A DNA stretch of 64,000 nt from Rhabdornis inornatus (GCA_013397075.1 VWZS01009934.1:1550001-1614000); one strand, 5' to 3'; counted from the stretch's first letter, positions 12,201 to 24,500 are shown. Numbers and translations are program-made. Notes: generated by a model not told the origin, from the letters alone.

Positions 12201-13036
12201 CCTTATAAGTAACCGCACAAAAATTTTACCATAATCTTGTGTCACAGCAAAGTTAACCTCAACAGTGAAATGACTTCATTACCCCATGTAAATGTAATAT
12301 AGTCCAACAAATCAACTTAACTCTAGAATTTATTGCCTTATTACTCAACTAAGAGGCACGAAATCCTCATTCTGGCAAAGGCAGCCACAACTTCCCAATC
12401 ACCAGCTAATGAAACAGCTGTAGTGCAGAGAATTTTTTTTTTTAAATCAGCAAGTTGTTGGCAACTCCCAAAACCTTATTAGAGTCCTGCAATTCTTTGC
12501 AAGATCCTGCTGTATGGGAACACATTGTCTACAGAGCTACTTTTTCAGCATTTAAAAATAGTGTAGAACTCAGAGAGTTGTAATTCCAGCTAAGTAAATC
12601 AAAGAAATAAAACTCCCCATACTGTAGCACTTGCACTAACAGTGTTGTTGATGCTTCTAAAGAGACCATATTCACCATTTGACTAAATGTCTTGCCCATT
12701 ACTCAGTGTAATGCTAGACATCCTGCCTGGAAGTGACAGTGAATTCATGACTATCACAAAGTAAAATCGCTGGCAAATTTACCAAAGGCCCTCTCCATAC
12801 CCGGGCAACATTTTAGCTGGATGGACACACCAAACCAGGCTTGCTGTGTGCAAGTCAGAGAAACTTTCAAGAACATTTTAACACAGCTCTGTCCCTGTGT
12901 GCTCAGAACATCCTGTGATTCATGGCTGACAATTTCTTTTTCAGGTCAGCACTGTTTGGATCCAGATGCGTTCATGCTAGATGTCTACCATGCAAATCCT
13001 CATGCAGAATGGGTGATAAAACCAAAAGCCAGCTGA
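3121..13036 (+). CDS. ARHGAP28: ARHGAP28, Rho GTPase-activating protein 28 (last seven coding exons, 3' part of gene)
   Basis: Seven exons (3121-3283, 4439-4521, 7094-7291, 7988-8131, 10252-10376, 11042-11106, 12945-13036) join in one frame to 870 nt, 289 residues plus TGA at 13034-13036. The first three encode the C-terminal half of a RhoGAP domain: the NLHQELEAKFYEDTFDWD segment, the conserved Lys of LLKMFIRELPSPLF and the APNLF box with its Asn. RhoGAP proteins speed GTP hydrolysis by Rho-family GTPases in the cytoplasm; the arginine finger is on an exon upstream of this window. A basic linker and a tail ending HCLDPDAFMLDVYHANPHAE follow. Wording such as AAGLLKMFIRELPSPLFTVE and SKVSMAIQLNGQTKAKDILA matches remembered ARHGAP28 rather than ARHGAP18 or ARHGAP40. 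The convergent neighbour LAMA1 supports the call. Full-length family members are about 700 residues, so over half of the gene is outside. Confidence 0.93.
3345..3417. repeat. tandemly duplicated short hairpin (41-base period)
   Basis: Two copies begin at 3345 and 3386. Each is a T7-CTCTCT arm followed by a complementary AGAG-AAAA arm: stem 349-356/370-377 (8 bp) and stem 390-399/407-416 (10 bp). They lie just inside the intron, about 65 bases after the exon donor at 3284. Confidence 0.75.
4439..4521 (+). CDS. ARHGAP28: ARHGAP28 exon b: RhoGAP domain
   Basis: Between acceptor ccttag and donor gtaagt. It takes one base from the previous exon and ends in phase 0. It encodes (K)ISKIKLQLQALHLLIMLM then PEANRDTAK, the leucine-rich helix of the RhoGAP fold that precedes the APNLF exon. 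Confidence 0.93.
5626..5928 (+). mobile_element. endogenous retrovirus LTR remnant, copy A (internal deletion)
   Basis: It begins TGTTATGGTTTAACCCC, a typical avian LTR start, then jumps almost at once to the CTGGAATATCCCTTTGG block and runs to AATTAACTCTACCC. Compared with copy B it lacks roughly the first half of the LTR body. No retroviral coding sequence is present. The orientation label is by convention of the familiar LTR reading. Confidence 0.75.
5929..6428 (+). mobile_element. endogenous retrovirus LTR remnant, copy B (5' truncated)
   Basis: It starts inside the LTR at CACCACACAGCC, carries the GTGGGTTGAGA-like stretch, the TTGTTCACCACTCACTGAC block, TATGGAATACCCCTTGG and ends AACTCTGTTCCAGCTGAAAC. 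It directly follows copy A in the same orientation, and the two overlap in content only over the second half. No flanking target-site duplication was obvious. It lies in the ARHGAP28 intron 4522-7093. Confidence 0.8.
7094..7291 (+). CDS. ARHGAP28: ARHGAP28 exon c: RhoGAP domain C-terminal part with APNLF motif
   Basis: Acceptor ttttttcccag, donor gtgagt; 198 nt, phase 0 to 0. It encodes AFLQFLKKVVANEGKNKM, then WNVSMIVAPNLF, then RLLIRYQDILWT. The Asn of APNLF is the conserved RhoGAP residue contacting the bound GTPase (family knowledge). The RhoGAP domain ends in this exon. Confidence 0.95.
7988..8131 (+). CDS. ARHGAP28: ARHGAP28 exon d: basic post-GAP linker
   Basis: Acceptor ctccatctag, donor gtgtga; 144 nt, phase 0 to 0. 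It encodes VPSFLISQVRKMNEAAMN, continuing to a basic stretch GVRKLLRRKTMERERPERPE. The human protein, as I recall it, has about 17 more residues (a Ser/Lys-rich segment) before the SDVPEGV exon. No exon for these was recognised in the next intron. Confidence 0.9.
8132..10251 (+). other. ARHGAP28: ARHGAP28 intron between linker and C-terminal module
   Basis: 2.1 kb with no recognisable exon. In mammals a Ser/Lys-rich segment of about 17 residues lies between the sequences flanking this intron. A small exon here could have been missed, but none with matching content and phase was found by eye. Confidence 0.55.
10252..10376 (+). CDS. ARHGAP28: ARHGAP28 exon e: conserved C-terminal module
   Basis: Acceptor catacttgcag, donor gtgggt; it starts in phase 0 and ends with two extra bases. 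It encodes SDIPEGVIRVYAPLHSKVSM, then QLNGQTKAKDILARFHCEN. This block is shared by ARHGAP18 and ARHGAP28 in mammals. The NGQTKAKDIL wording is closer to ARHGAP28. Confidence 0.94.
11042..11106 (+). CDS. ARHGAP28: ARHGAP28 exon f: short C-terminal exon
   Basis: Acceptor ttccatcctag, donor gtaggt; 65 nt, one base completing the previous codon and one left over. It encodes RGSSQNMRGQIQSLHEIGGN then IG. The HEIGGNIG box corresponds to YEIGGNIG in mammalian ARHGAP18/28. Confidence 0.93.
11107..12944 (+). other. ARHGAP28: ARHGAP28 last intron
   Basis: 1.8 kb, ordinary AT-rich sequence. An open frame on the minus strand around 11115-11447 has no recognisable domain and is treated as chance. Confidence 0.6.
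12945..13036 (+). CDS. ARHGAP28: ARHGAP28 terminal coding exon with stop
   Basis: Acceptor tttctttttcag at 12933-12944. The two leading bases complete a Gly codon, then QHCLDPDAFMLDVYHANPHA, EWVIKPKAS and TGA at 13034-13036. The ending AEWVIKP-x matches ARHGAP28 as remembered. It fixes the gene's 3' coding end. Confidence 0.95.
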
Positions 13037-16000
13037 AGCAGAAGGCGGCACTATACTGGACAAAAGCCAAATGGACAAGAGTGATGCCTGTCATTTTAAG
13101 CAGCTCTTGCAGAGACAAAACAAAATGGTAGCTACAGGACATCGTTCCTTCCTACTATACTGTCTAACTGATGGTTAGCACATAGTACTTTCAGTATTCC
13201 AGCTTCCAAACCATTGGAAAAAATCACATTAGTTATGCTTTCATATGGATTACACTTGTGCCAGTTGGCCCAGGAGGTGAGGAGGGCAGACCAAGGTACG
13301 GTGTTCGTTTCCTGACCTGGTGTTAGAACAATTTTTGGAAATAATGCAGTGGCATCAGATGAATAAAACACTACTGACCACAGCATAACGCAGAAGGGTG
13401 ACAGAGACATTGGAGAAGGGAAGGTGTCTGTCAGGCATGGAAGGTGGGAGCTCAACACGCAGCAGTGCCGACAGCTATGTGAAAACCTTTCTTCTGAAAG
13501 TAAACCCATACAGTGTGTGTTACTGCAATATTTGTGTCTCTCAGTCACTCCTCATGAGTACCTGATACTGGAGGAAGGAGGGAGGAAGAGGAACTATAGA
13601 CAGCTGTACTGCTCAGTGTACATACCACTGTATATCTCACTACCAGTCTTCCAAAGTCACCTGTTTGGATTCCTCAGCTGTGTGCAATTGTATTGCCACA
13701 AACCACGCTCCCCTCCCTTCCCCTGTCACACAAGTTTCAGGAGACAAAGGCTAGGTGACAAGGGGCAAATAGCCCTAGCTCTGCCTTTTACTTGATACTC
13801 TCAGAATTAAATCTGTGTAATGCCAGACTATGAGATGTGTTAATGGTGCCACTTACAGTCAACACCTTTTTCGTTAAGCATTATAGTTTCTAATTTGTAA
13901 CCTAATTCTTTTTATTTTGTTTATTTTAGCTTTAATATGTAAGCAATTTTTATACTCTTCAGCTGCATCAACAAGAGAGATCTTTGTTCAGGTCTTGTAT
14001 AATACAGCATGAAGAAGAAACAGGGCTTCCAATGAGAAAAGGGATTTAATAATTTACACATTAGATCTTTAAAACCACAGCCAATGTAGGCCTAGTTGTG
14101 CTGGGGGTTTTACAAATACATAGCAAATTGCAGCTGGCATGCAGTCTAAGCAAACACAAAGGCTGACAAGAGAGTAGTGGGCTGCAACTGTATTGGGAAT
14201 GTCAGATAGAATGTCTGGTTTGGAGCTAGTCACAAGAACAAGAGATGTTCTTCACTCAGTCATCTCACTTTGGACTATGCTGAACTAAAAGAGTTTTGTT
14301 GAGTAGGGAAATCACAAATCTCTGGAAAAGAGCAAGTATTTTTTTCATCTGTGTCATATACAGTAAGTGGGAACCAATGCCTTCAACTGCACTGCAATGT
14401 CCGCATCATTAGATGATGATGTTGCACAATGAAACTACCCCCAGCCTGAGCAATGATTTTTGTTCCTGATCTGGACACAGGGATGAGGCAGAAGCTCTGT
14501 TTATTACATAGCAATTTAAAAGCACACTGAATCCAGTCCTCCAGGTGAACATAAAGTCTGCTGTCCTGCAGAGAAAGCCTGTAACTTGTGATGCTCTGCT
14601 GAAGCTGTGCGATGAGGATCTGAACCAGAAGCAGAGCCTTTAAAATGTGTCAAGTTAATCGTGTTCTCTGGTAGTTAATTTCATTGTTAGTGGTCAGTGA
14701 AAGAAATCAGCATTGAATCAGTAACTTCACCAGCAACAATAATGTGTATAGAGGGCAGATTCTATCTTCTTTCTTATCTTTTTGCTTTTTGATAAAAATG
14801 ATAAAAAAATTACAACAATTTTCTTTAAAACAGCGACATTTTTAACTTTCTGGTTGTTTTGGTTTTTGTTTTTTGTTTTTGTTTTTTGTTTTGGGTTTTT
14901 TTTGTTCTTGTTTGTTTGGGTTTTTTGTTTTCTCTTGGTTTTCCTTTTTCTTCTTAACACTAAAGGAGACATTAGTTGCAGCCAGGAAAAAAACAGGACA
15001 GTTGTATTATAAAATACACTCCTTATTTTGACAACTATTTATTTTAAGTATACAAGAGATAGTAGATCTGTGGCTTGTTTATAGGACTAAGAATATACGT
15101 TTTGTCATATGCTTTGCTCCCAATACCCTTTAGTCCCCTCTGTGGCAATGGACAGCTCTTTCTGCTTATGCTGCCCTTGTCTGTCAGCTGTAAAGCAGGA
15201 CTAGTACTTTCCATATAAAGGCAACATGAGAATTAGTTGAGTTAAATTCTACTCTCAGATGTAGCCAAACAATTCCCTGAGCAGATCAGGAGTTATAAAC
15301 ATCCATCTGGGAAGAACAAACTCAGCAAAGGCTTTTTATGTGGAAAGTGCTTTGAATACAAAGAGAATCATATAAATGCTAAGCATCATTGTATCTATAG
15401 CCAACTAAAAGGCACTCTGTGACTACAGAAAGCCTAAACATTAAGAAAATAATTTGAAATGTCGTAGCAAATGAGCTAACTTCCTACAATACTTTCAGAC
15501 AAATACATTAACCTCCTCCATCCTTCCCACTCACTTCACTCTGTGCTCTCAATGGCTGTGCAAGGAAAAGGACAGAGCAGCCCTGCGTTCATGCTGCAAC
15601 TTCCTCAGCATGTTCTGGACCTCATCAATGTTATTTTTGAAATGGATCTCCCTGCATTCTGTATAGAATACAAGGGGGGTTTGGAAGACTTTTACTACTT
15701 CTCAACTTAGGAAAGTCAATTATGATATAATAAAATCCACCCTGTGAGCTCTTGTTTTATGCTAAAACTGCCTATAACTTTATAAGACATGCATATTAGC
15801 AGATGAACTAGATTTTACATGGAGTGGCCAAATACCTCCTGTCTCTGAAACAGAATGTCAGAATTCTCTTTTGATACAAATGGCCCTAATGAACCATGTG
15901 TACTGGTTAATACTGTTCCACATTAAGTTGTTTTGTATTGTTTTGGTACACTAACTTGATTTAATATGCAGACAAATGGAACAAGCTCAATAGCATTTTG

Positions 16001-16860
16001 AAATATGAGGTCTCAACTTTAAGTCTTATATTTCAAGATGCTGGTGGAGGAATGAGGAATTTTGTTCCTCCTAACAGAAGCTGAAGTCAAAACTAAGTCG
16101 CAAGAGGATTGTCACCTAACAGAAAGTAACATACATGGAAAGCTATTACTAAGAAAGTGGTAGCAAGCAGGGAGAAATTTACTGAAATTCCGAAGATGCC
16201 TCAAGCATTTATATACTCCACGGTTCTACAAGGACAGCATTTTGCATATCAACACATAGAGAGAAAGTATTGTAAAAAGCAGGTGTTGCAAATCAGACTG
16301 GAATGCTTTAACCTGTGTATGCAGCGAATGTCATTAGAAAGTGTGCGTGTGTGCAAATGTGTCTGTGTTCAAGTATAATATTAACTACCTCACTCTGCAT
16401 TTTCCAGGAAAAATATTTTGGCTTAGACGTTTGCTACTTAATCTATTATCAATTTCACATTAACACTGACACAGTATTTCTTTTTGTATGACGCAAGATT
16501 TGAAATTACAAAAAAAAAGATATAGTAAAATACATATTTTAGGATATGGATAAAATTTTATCCAAACCATGTTGCCTAAATCATGCTTGTAATGTGAACC
16601 TTGTAAGATCAGATGCTGGGGTTAATAGACAATGAATACAAACAAACGGTGTTTCATTTTTATTTTTCAATGGGTTTCTATTAATGTGTGTCTTCTCTGG
16701 AAAATAATACAATGCCACTAATCAAAGTGAAGTGTTTGTATGTACGTTTCCCTTACAATCCTCATGTTATATGTTTTGTTGAAGTACGCCAACATGTACG
16801 TGTATTTGTACAGCAGAGTGTGTCCACTGTATTGTATCCATGTCAAGAATAAAAAAAAAA
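13037..16860 (+). other. ARHGAP28: putative ARHGAP28 3'UTR and downstream DNA
   Basis: No coding exon was recognised after the ARHGAP28 stop. Plus-strand AATAAA hexamers occur at 13362-13367, 15729-15734, 16848-16853 and 17217-17222, so the 3'UTR could be about 0.35, 2.7 or 3.8 kb long. The hexamer at 16848 runs straight into an A tract. The stretch also holds a T/G-rich low-complexity block at 14853-14952. Frames in it are short and lack family features. Confidence 0.4.
14853..14952. repeat. T/G-rich low-complexity tract (TTTTTG-type)
   Basis: About 100 bases of GTTTTT-type units on + strand. Frames through it give Phe-rich or Lys-rich nonsense peptides. It lies inside the possible ARHGAP28 3'UTR. 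Confidence 0.85.
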
Positions 16861-18049
16861 TACAACAAACCCAGCTCATCAAATCTAAACATGTGTATTT
16901 TGGATAGAAGCAGGGGGCAGAATAGCAGTGGTGTATCTGTTTTCAAAGCAACTGTGTTGTAACAGCACCCGAACAGCTGTAGAGGGAACCATATTCTGCC
17001 ACCCTTGCTGAAGTGGAAGAGCTCTTTGCTCCAGGAGATCTTCCCTTGGACTACCACTATGCAATGTACAAAACACACTGTTTGGAATCCTGCCTCATTG
17101 AAAGCAATGGCAAACTGCTTTGGAGTTTCATTTCAGCCAGTATTTTTAAAACTAGTACAAAATACATAGAGAAAAACTAACTTTAGAGCAAAATGTACAA
17201 ATGCATAGTAAAGCCAAATAAAATTGGAAGGAGCCAACAAAAATACTGCTAGTTCAAAGAGAATAAAAAAGGGGAGATGGAAGTAACTTGCAAAGAACTA
17301 TGTTTATTACAGATGCATATTAAAGCAGGGGACACGTTTGTCACTGCTCAGTGATCTGGCCAGTTGATGAATGGATGTCCTTACCTGACTGAGATTGAGC
17401 ACACATCCCCCAAACCTGGCTCAAGAGCAGCGACTGGAAGACTCATTTTAGAAACAGAGGCTGGCACAGTAAGAAAAGACAGACACAACTGCAGGCTGGC
17501 CTCAAAACTGCCTCCTATTGTCCATAAGAAATACTGTTTTCCAAAGAATGATGCATTAGCTTGCATTGCCAAAATACATAGTTTTTCCCAAATAAGACCA
17601 AAATTGTTTTTTCAGCAACACATCACAGGCATCTGTGTGCCACAGAAATGCTGCTTGTCCTGAAGCTGATTCCATGAAAGTATAAACAGGGACATAATCC
17701 GTCTAGCCAATGTATCTATAATGAGTGTCAGAACCACTGGATAGTAAGGCAGAAGGAAAAGGAACCAGAGCTACCCTATGAAGCGTAACTAAGAAAATTC
17801 TATTCATTAAACTCTGAATCTGAGACCTTCAAAAGTATGCCTTTAGTCAGTCTCCTGCTCCCTCTGCTGGACTATGTCCACTTACATGTCATATAATCAG
17901 AGTCATACAATGGCCCAGATTGGAAGAAGCCTTAGAGATTACCTAGTTCCAACCTCTCTGTAGTGGGCATACTTGTAAGTTCTCAGCCTTCCAGGTCTTT
18001 TTCTTCTAACTAAAATACATGGACAACTGAACTACATGAAATAATGCAG
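16861..18049. other. tail-to-tail intergenic segment
   Basis: AT-rich DNA between the last strong + strand AATAAA context and the probable LAMA1 poly(A) signal. It holds one short CR1-like fragment (17892-17975) and a further AATAAA at 17217. No gene was recognised. Confidence 0.5.
17892..17975 (-). mobile_element. CR1 LINE 3'-end fragment
   Basis: The stretch AATGGCCCAGATTGGAAG through TTAGAGATTACC and AGTTCCAACC resembles the reverse complement of the CR1 3' end seen throughout bird genomes. It is short and diverged, in the intergenic segment. Confidence 0.75.
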
Positions 18050-18055
18050 TTTATT
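18050..18055 (-). promoter_or_regulatory. LAMA1: probable LAMA1 poly(A) signal
   Basis: TTTATT on the + strand (AATAAA on -) lies 374 bases beyond the LAMA1 stop and is the first canonical hexamer seen downstream. It would give a 3'UTR of roughly 0.4 kb. This rests on the hexamer only; cleavage was not tested. Confidence 0.5.
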
Positions 18056-18428
18056 GTAGTTTTATCATGTGGTCCAAAATTATTACCTCCTTTCAAAACC
18101 GCCAACACATAATAAAATGAAATACTGTCAAGTAATCAAAAGAAAACATACTGTAAACACTGATTAATAAAAATTCCCAAAAGAAAAATACCCAATTAAT
18201 GCCATTTAAATTGTTGTAGAGGTATTTGTTGTTTAAAACCATTTAGTTAAAATGCAGATATAGAGCTTCCAATTAAAAAAATAAATGACCTGAGCTGGAA
18301 AACAACCAGAAAAATAGATGCAGGTTCTTGTCAGTTCTTCTTTTCATTAAAAAATGAGAATGCAAAATTACAGATCAACAACAAAAAAAAACAATCCCTC
18401 TCTCAATCCAGACGGGCTTTGCTACAGT

Positions 18429-18589
18429 TCAGTGCTCAGCCCCAGGGCAGGAATGAGGAAACACTCCACGCAGGTCAAAAGCTCTGCTGAAGTCAAACAA
18501 TTCTGTATGTTGGCCCCTGGTCAAAACAAGGTTCCTCAAACAGCCACGGAATGAGCTCTTGCTTGTGAGGCAGTTTTGCTTGACATCAG
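18429..18589 (-). CDS. LAMA1: LAMA1 terminal coding exon w43 with stop
   Basis: Acceptor gtttgtttttcag; two leading bases complete Ala. It encodes DVKQNCLTSKSSFRGCLRNL, then FDFSRAFDLRGVFPHSCPGA, EH and TGA at 18431-18429. SRAF-x-L-x-GVF-x-HSCPG is the alpha-1 C-terminus. Confidence 0.98.
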
Positions 18590-21500
18590 CTGAAAAACAA
18601 ACATGAAATATGTATTTCCCCTAAACTGAAAAAATACAAAGATCCAGGTTATTAAAATTCTCCTCCTCTGAAATGAGAGGCAAAACCAACACCTGAGGAG
18701 CATCAAGTTCCATTCATATTTGGATGAACTGTGACATCCCAACATGGACAGCAACTGCTCTTTTCAAGCATAAGCCATGCATGGCAATAACTTGGCAGTT
18801 TGCAGAAATAGTTCTTGCCAGGGAGCAATGGAAGATGAGAGGGAAAAACAGAGGAGAAAGCCACTCTGTATGGGTCTTTTTGAAGTTAAAATAGAAACTA
18901 GCAGAATATGAAGCAGCAGCTGAACTGTACACAGTCACAATTCCCATGGCAAACCAAAAGGGAGCATGTGTTAAGAGTCACTCTTGTGAGAGTGAGCACA
19001 GGAGGGACAGAAGCGAAGGGAAATGTTATTGTACCTACCAGGATAACCTCCAACATAAATGGGATTGTTCGTATCTGCAGATGTTGACTGGATGTAGGGA
19101 TTATCAGTGTGAACCAAATTCCCATCAATTATCAGTGAAATGTGATGTTTGCTTTTGTTTGCTTGAAGCTTGTGCCACTTCCCATCACACAAGTTATTTG
19201 TGCCTCTTGGTTCGTATGTAGCTGTTATTCTGCCAGCTCCGTTGTTGACATGGAATAAAACCTGCACAAACAGCCAGATGCCAATGAAGATAAAAAGTAA
19301 GAATACATGAACTAATCTGCCTAGATAAAAGCACAATCAACTGGTGCAGAGGTTTCCGTTTTAAATGTTTGGCAATATGCACGATTGTATTTACTTTGAT
19401 GGATAAAGTAGGTCCTTATTAAAGTGTTTTTTAAAAATTAAAAATCTATCTATGCAATGGTCCACTGATACACTTCACTAGGGATTTCAATGTTTCTTAA
19501 AAATACAAATCAAGATGTTTTCCACAGAACCTGGGAGTTTAGATCTGAAAGAAGATTCACTGAAAGAGGATAACTGAAGAGGAAGAAGAATGGCCTGAAA
19601 GCACTTGTCATTGCCAATAAATGTATTGATTTTTTTCATGTATTTATTTTTCAAAGCAGCAGACATTTCTTGAACTCTGTGGTGAGGATTAATATGTAAG
19701 TATTAACTGGGAAAGTATGTCCCACAGAAACAGTGATATTTAACACTGTCTCCAGTTAGGAAGCTTTGAATAAAAAATGAGCTATTTCTGCAAAGACAAA
19801 TACTTAAGAGCAATCAAGTGTATATTTTTTATGCAAGAGATGACTGGAGAACTATGTATATTGATTGTTAAAAGGTTTATGGAGCATAATGGTCAGTAGA
19901 AGTAGAGAATGAGTTAAGTGCTCATGAATATTGAAAAAGAGGTTACAAAACAGTGTGCATTGTATATATAATATTTTTCTCAAGGACAAGGATAGCTTTA
20001 TGGCAGAAAAAGTATTAAGCAATAAAAAAGATATATATTTGGTCTAACATGCAAGGTATGTAGTACAGGAGGTCAGAGTGGCTGCACACTAACATAAATT
20101 ACACTAATTAAAAATCAAAAAAGTTCCAGTGACTTCTGCTAATGGCACATTTTATCATAGGATGGCAACGAGAAACCTTGAGACAAAGTCTGTCCCGTAT
20201 TTGTGCTGTGGAAAGTTGCCTCCATCACACTTCACTGGGGTGTATTTCATGCATTCCAAGGGTTTTAGCCTCCCAGTTTCAAACAAGCTTTGTGAAATCA
20301 ATGTGCCTGCACAGGGCAGCCTACCTTGCCATGTACGATTTCCAGTCCAATGGCATCAACCTTGGCACTGCTGACCCCGAGAAGAACCCCGTGCACTGCT
20401 GTTGTACGGAACTCCAGGGTGATGTTCACATCAGACCGCACTTTGTAGCCTTCTCTGACTGAAAATAAGTTAGAAGCTTCTAGCAGAACACTTGCAACCC
20501 ACAAAGTTAAATATATACATTACTATTAAAAGGTCTAAAACAGTTGTTAATTATGCTGCTGGCATATGAACCTTGCAGAATCTCTGGAAAATAAGTTTTC
20601 CAAAGTCTAAATTCCCATATTTTACTGGAAAGGATAAATTCCCAAATAAGTTTTTTTCGGTTAATTCAGATTTAATCCATTCTATCTCATTTGTAAGAAA
20701 CAGTAAAGAGCACAAATGTAATCCTTCATGTTATTTCACAGGTTTTTGTCTTCATATTCTTTAACAGACCTTAACATCATGAACATGGATATTCTTAGCT
20801 AAAGAAAGATGTAGTTCATTTTTTTTCCAGTGCTAAAATCATTATCTCTTTTATTTGTGCAAGATAGCCCTTTGCAGAAATTACCACTTTTGCATGAATG
20901 GAGTAAAGGGACTCAGTTAGAAATCCATATGCAGGGTATGCACTCACTGTGTGAGGAGTCAGTTAATTACACACAGTTCCAGTAAGACCTAAAAGGAGTA
21001 TGTTTTCGTTAACGTTAATTCAGTAAGGCACTGTTTTCATTTAATGACACTTACCAAGAGCAGCAAAGCCACTTCCATCAAAGAAAGTACCCTCCTGCAC
21101 TATTTCATAGCATTTATTCACAGCAAAGATAGAGACAGGACTCTCGTTGTCCAGTTGTTTGCCATTAATTGTCATGCTACCAATGCAGGCAGGAATACTG
21201 TGAGTAACCTAAGCATATGGAAACATCAGAGACAATGTTTAGTATAAACTGTTGTGATGCTCTCTTAGGGATTCATCTGATCTTATTGTAGATAAAATAT
21301 TATCTGAACAAAACACAGCAGAATCTAAAATATTTACATAATAAATTTCTCTTATTACATATAATTATGTAAGGTACATAATGTCTTTGAGTCAAAATCA
21401 AATAGTTTAGAATCAGAGCAGCCATTGTTTATAATATACAGAAATAATTCTATTTGTTTGACTGTGAGCAGGGATACACCCAACAGTAAAAACATTGCAA

Positions 21501-24500
21501 ACATGCTTCAGCAAATTAATGAGTAATCAAGACTTCTGCAGGACATCTTGCAAGTTCTCTTCATCAAAAAGATTAATCTGAATCACTCCAGAGGGTGTCT
21601 GGGCACTGGAACAGGCTCCCCAGGGAAGTGGTCACAGCACCAGCCTGACAAGAGTTCAAGAAGCATTTGGACAATGCTCTCAGGCACATGGTGTGACTCT
21701 TGGAATGTCCTGTGCAGGGCCAGGAGCTGGACTTTGATGATGCTTGAGAATCCCTTTCAAATCATGGCATTCTACAATTCTACAAGAAACATTATTGTCA
21801 TCACCAGAATCCTTGTTGATATAATGGGCTGCACAAGGAGGAAGGTGACAAAAACTTACCCTCTAAAAGCATGTATTAAAAATATGCTTTAATCTAAAGA
21901 CAGCTAAACCCAGTCTTTCAGAGGTATTTAAGGCACCTAATTTCCATTTGAATGCAATAGGACTCAGGTACCAAAAATGTCTGAGATTTTAGGTCATGTT
22001 TTTACCTTACACTGTGAAAGACGGGAATTTATATTCTTTATCCATTTTTAACAGAGAAACAGAATGAAAAAATTCTGTTAAAGGATATTACTAACACACA
22101 GGATATAAGCTGTAGCTGGAGTCATCAAGCCATAGAAAGCTAGAAAGATTGATCTGGTCAAGGGTCATTACTTTCCTTGTTGCTTCTTTCCCCAAGTACT
22201 TATTTTTAGCCTGTCAGGATGCTGAATTAGATGAGTTTGCTGCACTATGCTCATTCTAGTCTTGCAAAATGCCAGAGACACCCCCCACCCCAAACCTTCT
22301 TACATTCCCAAGATTCTTGGGCACGTAGTCTAAGGGGAGTCCTCCCACATAGAGCTTCCCTTCCACGTCCAAGGTGCTACCATCTCCCAGAGCATTAACT
22401 GCTACCAATTCCCGTCCATCCACAATGATTGTGCCTTTTCTTTTAACATACTCCGTCTTTACCTGGAAAAAGGGAAGGATGCAAGCATAAATGAGTAAGC
22501 TGAATTTGCTACCTAATCATCATTTGCCATAGAAATATGCAAGACAATTGTTTAGTGGTTCAATTGCTTTGACATTCTGTTCTGAGGCACCCTCTTGAAA
22601 TTCTTCCTGAGGCTGTGACTATTTCTGAATGCAACTGAGCAGTTAAACAGCTTTCTTGCCTTCCCAAGGGCTCACAGTGATTTCATACTGTCCTGCCTAA
22701 GGTTTTCAGCATTTTAGTATTTCCTTAAATCACCAGTTTATTGCCTTAGGATATGGGTACGTCACTGAGTTTGGAGAAAGGTGTTCTGTGCTGGCCTCCT
22801 GCAATTATTGTGCTACCCAACAGCTGAGCCATCTCAGCTCTCTGAAGTGCGCATTCCTATGCTGTCATTTTATGATAGGCAGTGCTACGTTCACTATGAC
22901 CAAAAAGCTTTCCAGTTCTGTCTATCTTGTTCACTCATGTCCTCGTGCCTGCCTTGCCCTGAAACAATTACTCACATGTGGCAGAGGGAAGTCAGCTAGC
23001 CATTTATTCCTATTTACTTTTCGCCCCACTCAGAATCATGATTAGGTTCAAAATAAAGTTTCATGAACATTTGGGCTGGTAAGGGTATAAAGGGATAAAG
23101 CAGGGTGTTATGAGCAGAGGGCAGAGAATGAAAAGAAGTGGTGCTTCTTTCAATAGCAATGCATATTAGTTTGCACTGATTGCAGAGGGACTGCAATGAT
23201 CACCCCCAGCTGGGAAGTGGTGTGACTTTGCCTAATCTCTGAAGAGGGCTGAAGCTGCTGCCTTATGTCCTGGGCAGTAAGGATAGGTCAGCTCTTGTAT
23301 AGAACCTCTTCAGCTCTTAAAATGTGGATAGTGTCAGTAGGACTTTATTGTGAGTATGTGTAATTTTAAACAGGCAGCTGTAAATCCTGGAGCGTTCCTC
23401 CCTTCAGGGTAGGCAGCAGAGCTTAACTGTGGTATCTCTGACAGAAGTTCACATTTCCTCTCTTCATGTTAATTTTTGATGTTTTCTCTTCTGCTGATTA
23501 TTTATGAAAAGCAAAAAGAACTCTGCTGATTCCCAAGGCACCTAGGAAAGCTGGCAGCTTTGTGTCATCAATCACTTCGTTCCACAGAAGCCACTTCCTA
23601 CAGTGAAGGCTTCACATATGGATAAGTGAGGAGGGGAAGCTTAGCAGGATGAATATTATCATCCTCACTTGCCTTTAGGAAAAGTGATATCCTCAGTGTT
23701 ACTTCTAAAACTCCTGCAAACATCACAGTCACTTCTCACACAGAAAGCCAGAGCCAGTAGCAGGTGGGTTGCTTGGAGGAGCTGGGCCAACAGAGACTGA
23801 TGCAATCTTTGTGCAGAAGGCCCTGAGTGCTGTGTGACCCCCTCCAAGCTGTAGACATAATTTCTCCTCAACTCTGCTTAAGACAAGTCCTCCGTGCATT
23901 TCAAATGTTCCCCTTTCTCATGTTGCCTCAGCCAAGGAAAGGAAAGACAGTGCTTCCCTGTTGTCACTGGCTGCTGTGACGTGCTCAGGTAATAAGTGAT
24001 AAGTGGGAGAAAAGAGAAATTGTGCACCCACAAATCTCTGCCACACACTTAAGTGCAGGTCTTTGGTGACATAATGCATTGAAAGCTCTCTGTCAAAAAG
24101 ATCAGATTTTTTACACCTCTCTGTTAAGTCCTTCTCTGTTGAAGACAACCATCACTATACAGTTGGTGAACTATTTAATTCCTAAATAGTTTGAGATACT
24201 TGACAGTAGCTGGAAGATGGATTTGACATACAATTAATGACAATTTTAAAAGGAAATAATTATCAAATAAATGTTTTCTGAATGACTTCATGATTGGGTT
24301 AGAACCAGTTTGCTTTTGCAACACAGCAAGTATACAGAGAAGGCAAGCAAAATCCATACCAGTACCTCCAGGGAAGAGAAAATGGAGCACAAGATTGGCG
24401 ACCACCTACCGTATGCCATTTTCCATCACTGATAACAGCAGGGTGAAGAGCTACTGCTTTTCCTTTGCCTAAATCAAATGAGAAATGGAGTTGTCCCCCA

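Noticed and set aside
14782..15012. Phe-rich and Lys-rich open frames
   Set aside because: They come from the T/G-rich low-complexity tract; no homology or start context.
21548..21892. 114-codon open frame on + strand
   Set aside because: It runs through a CR1 fragment.
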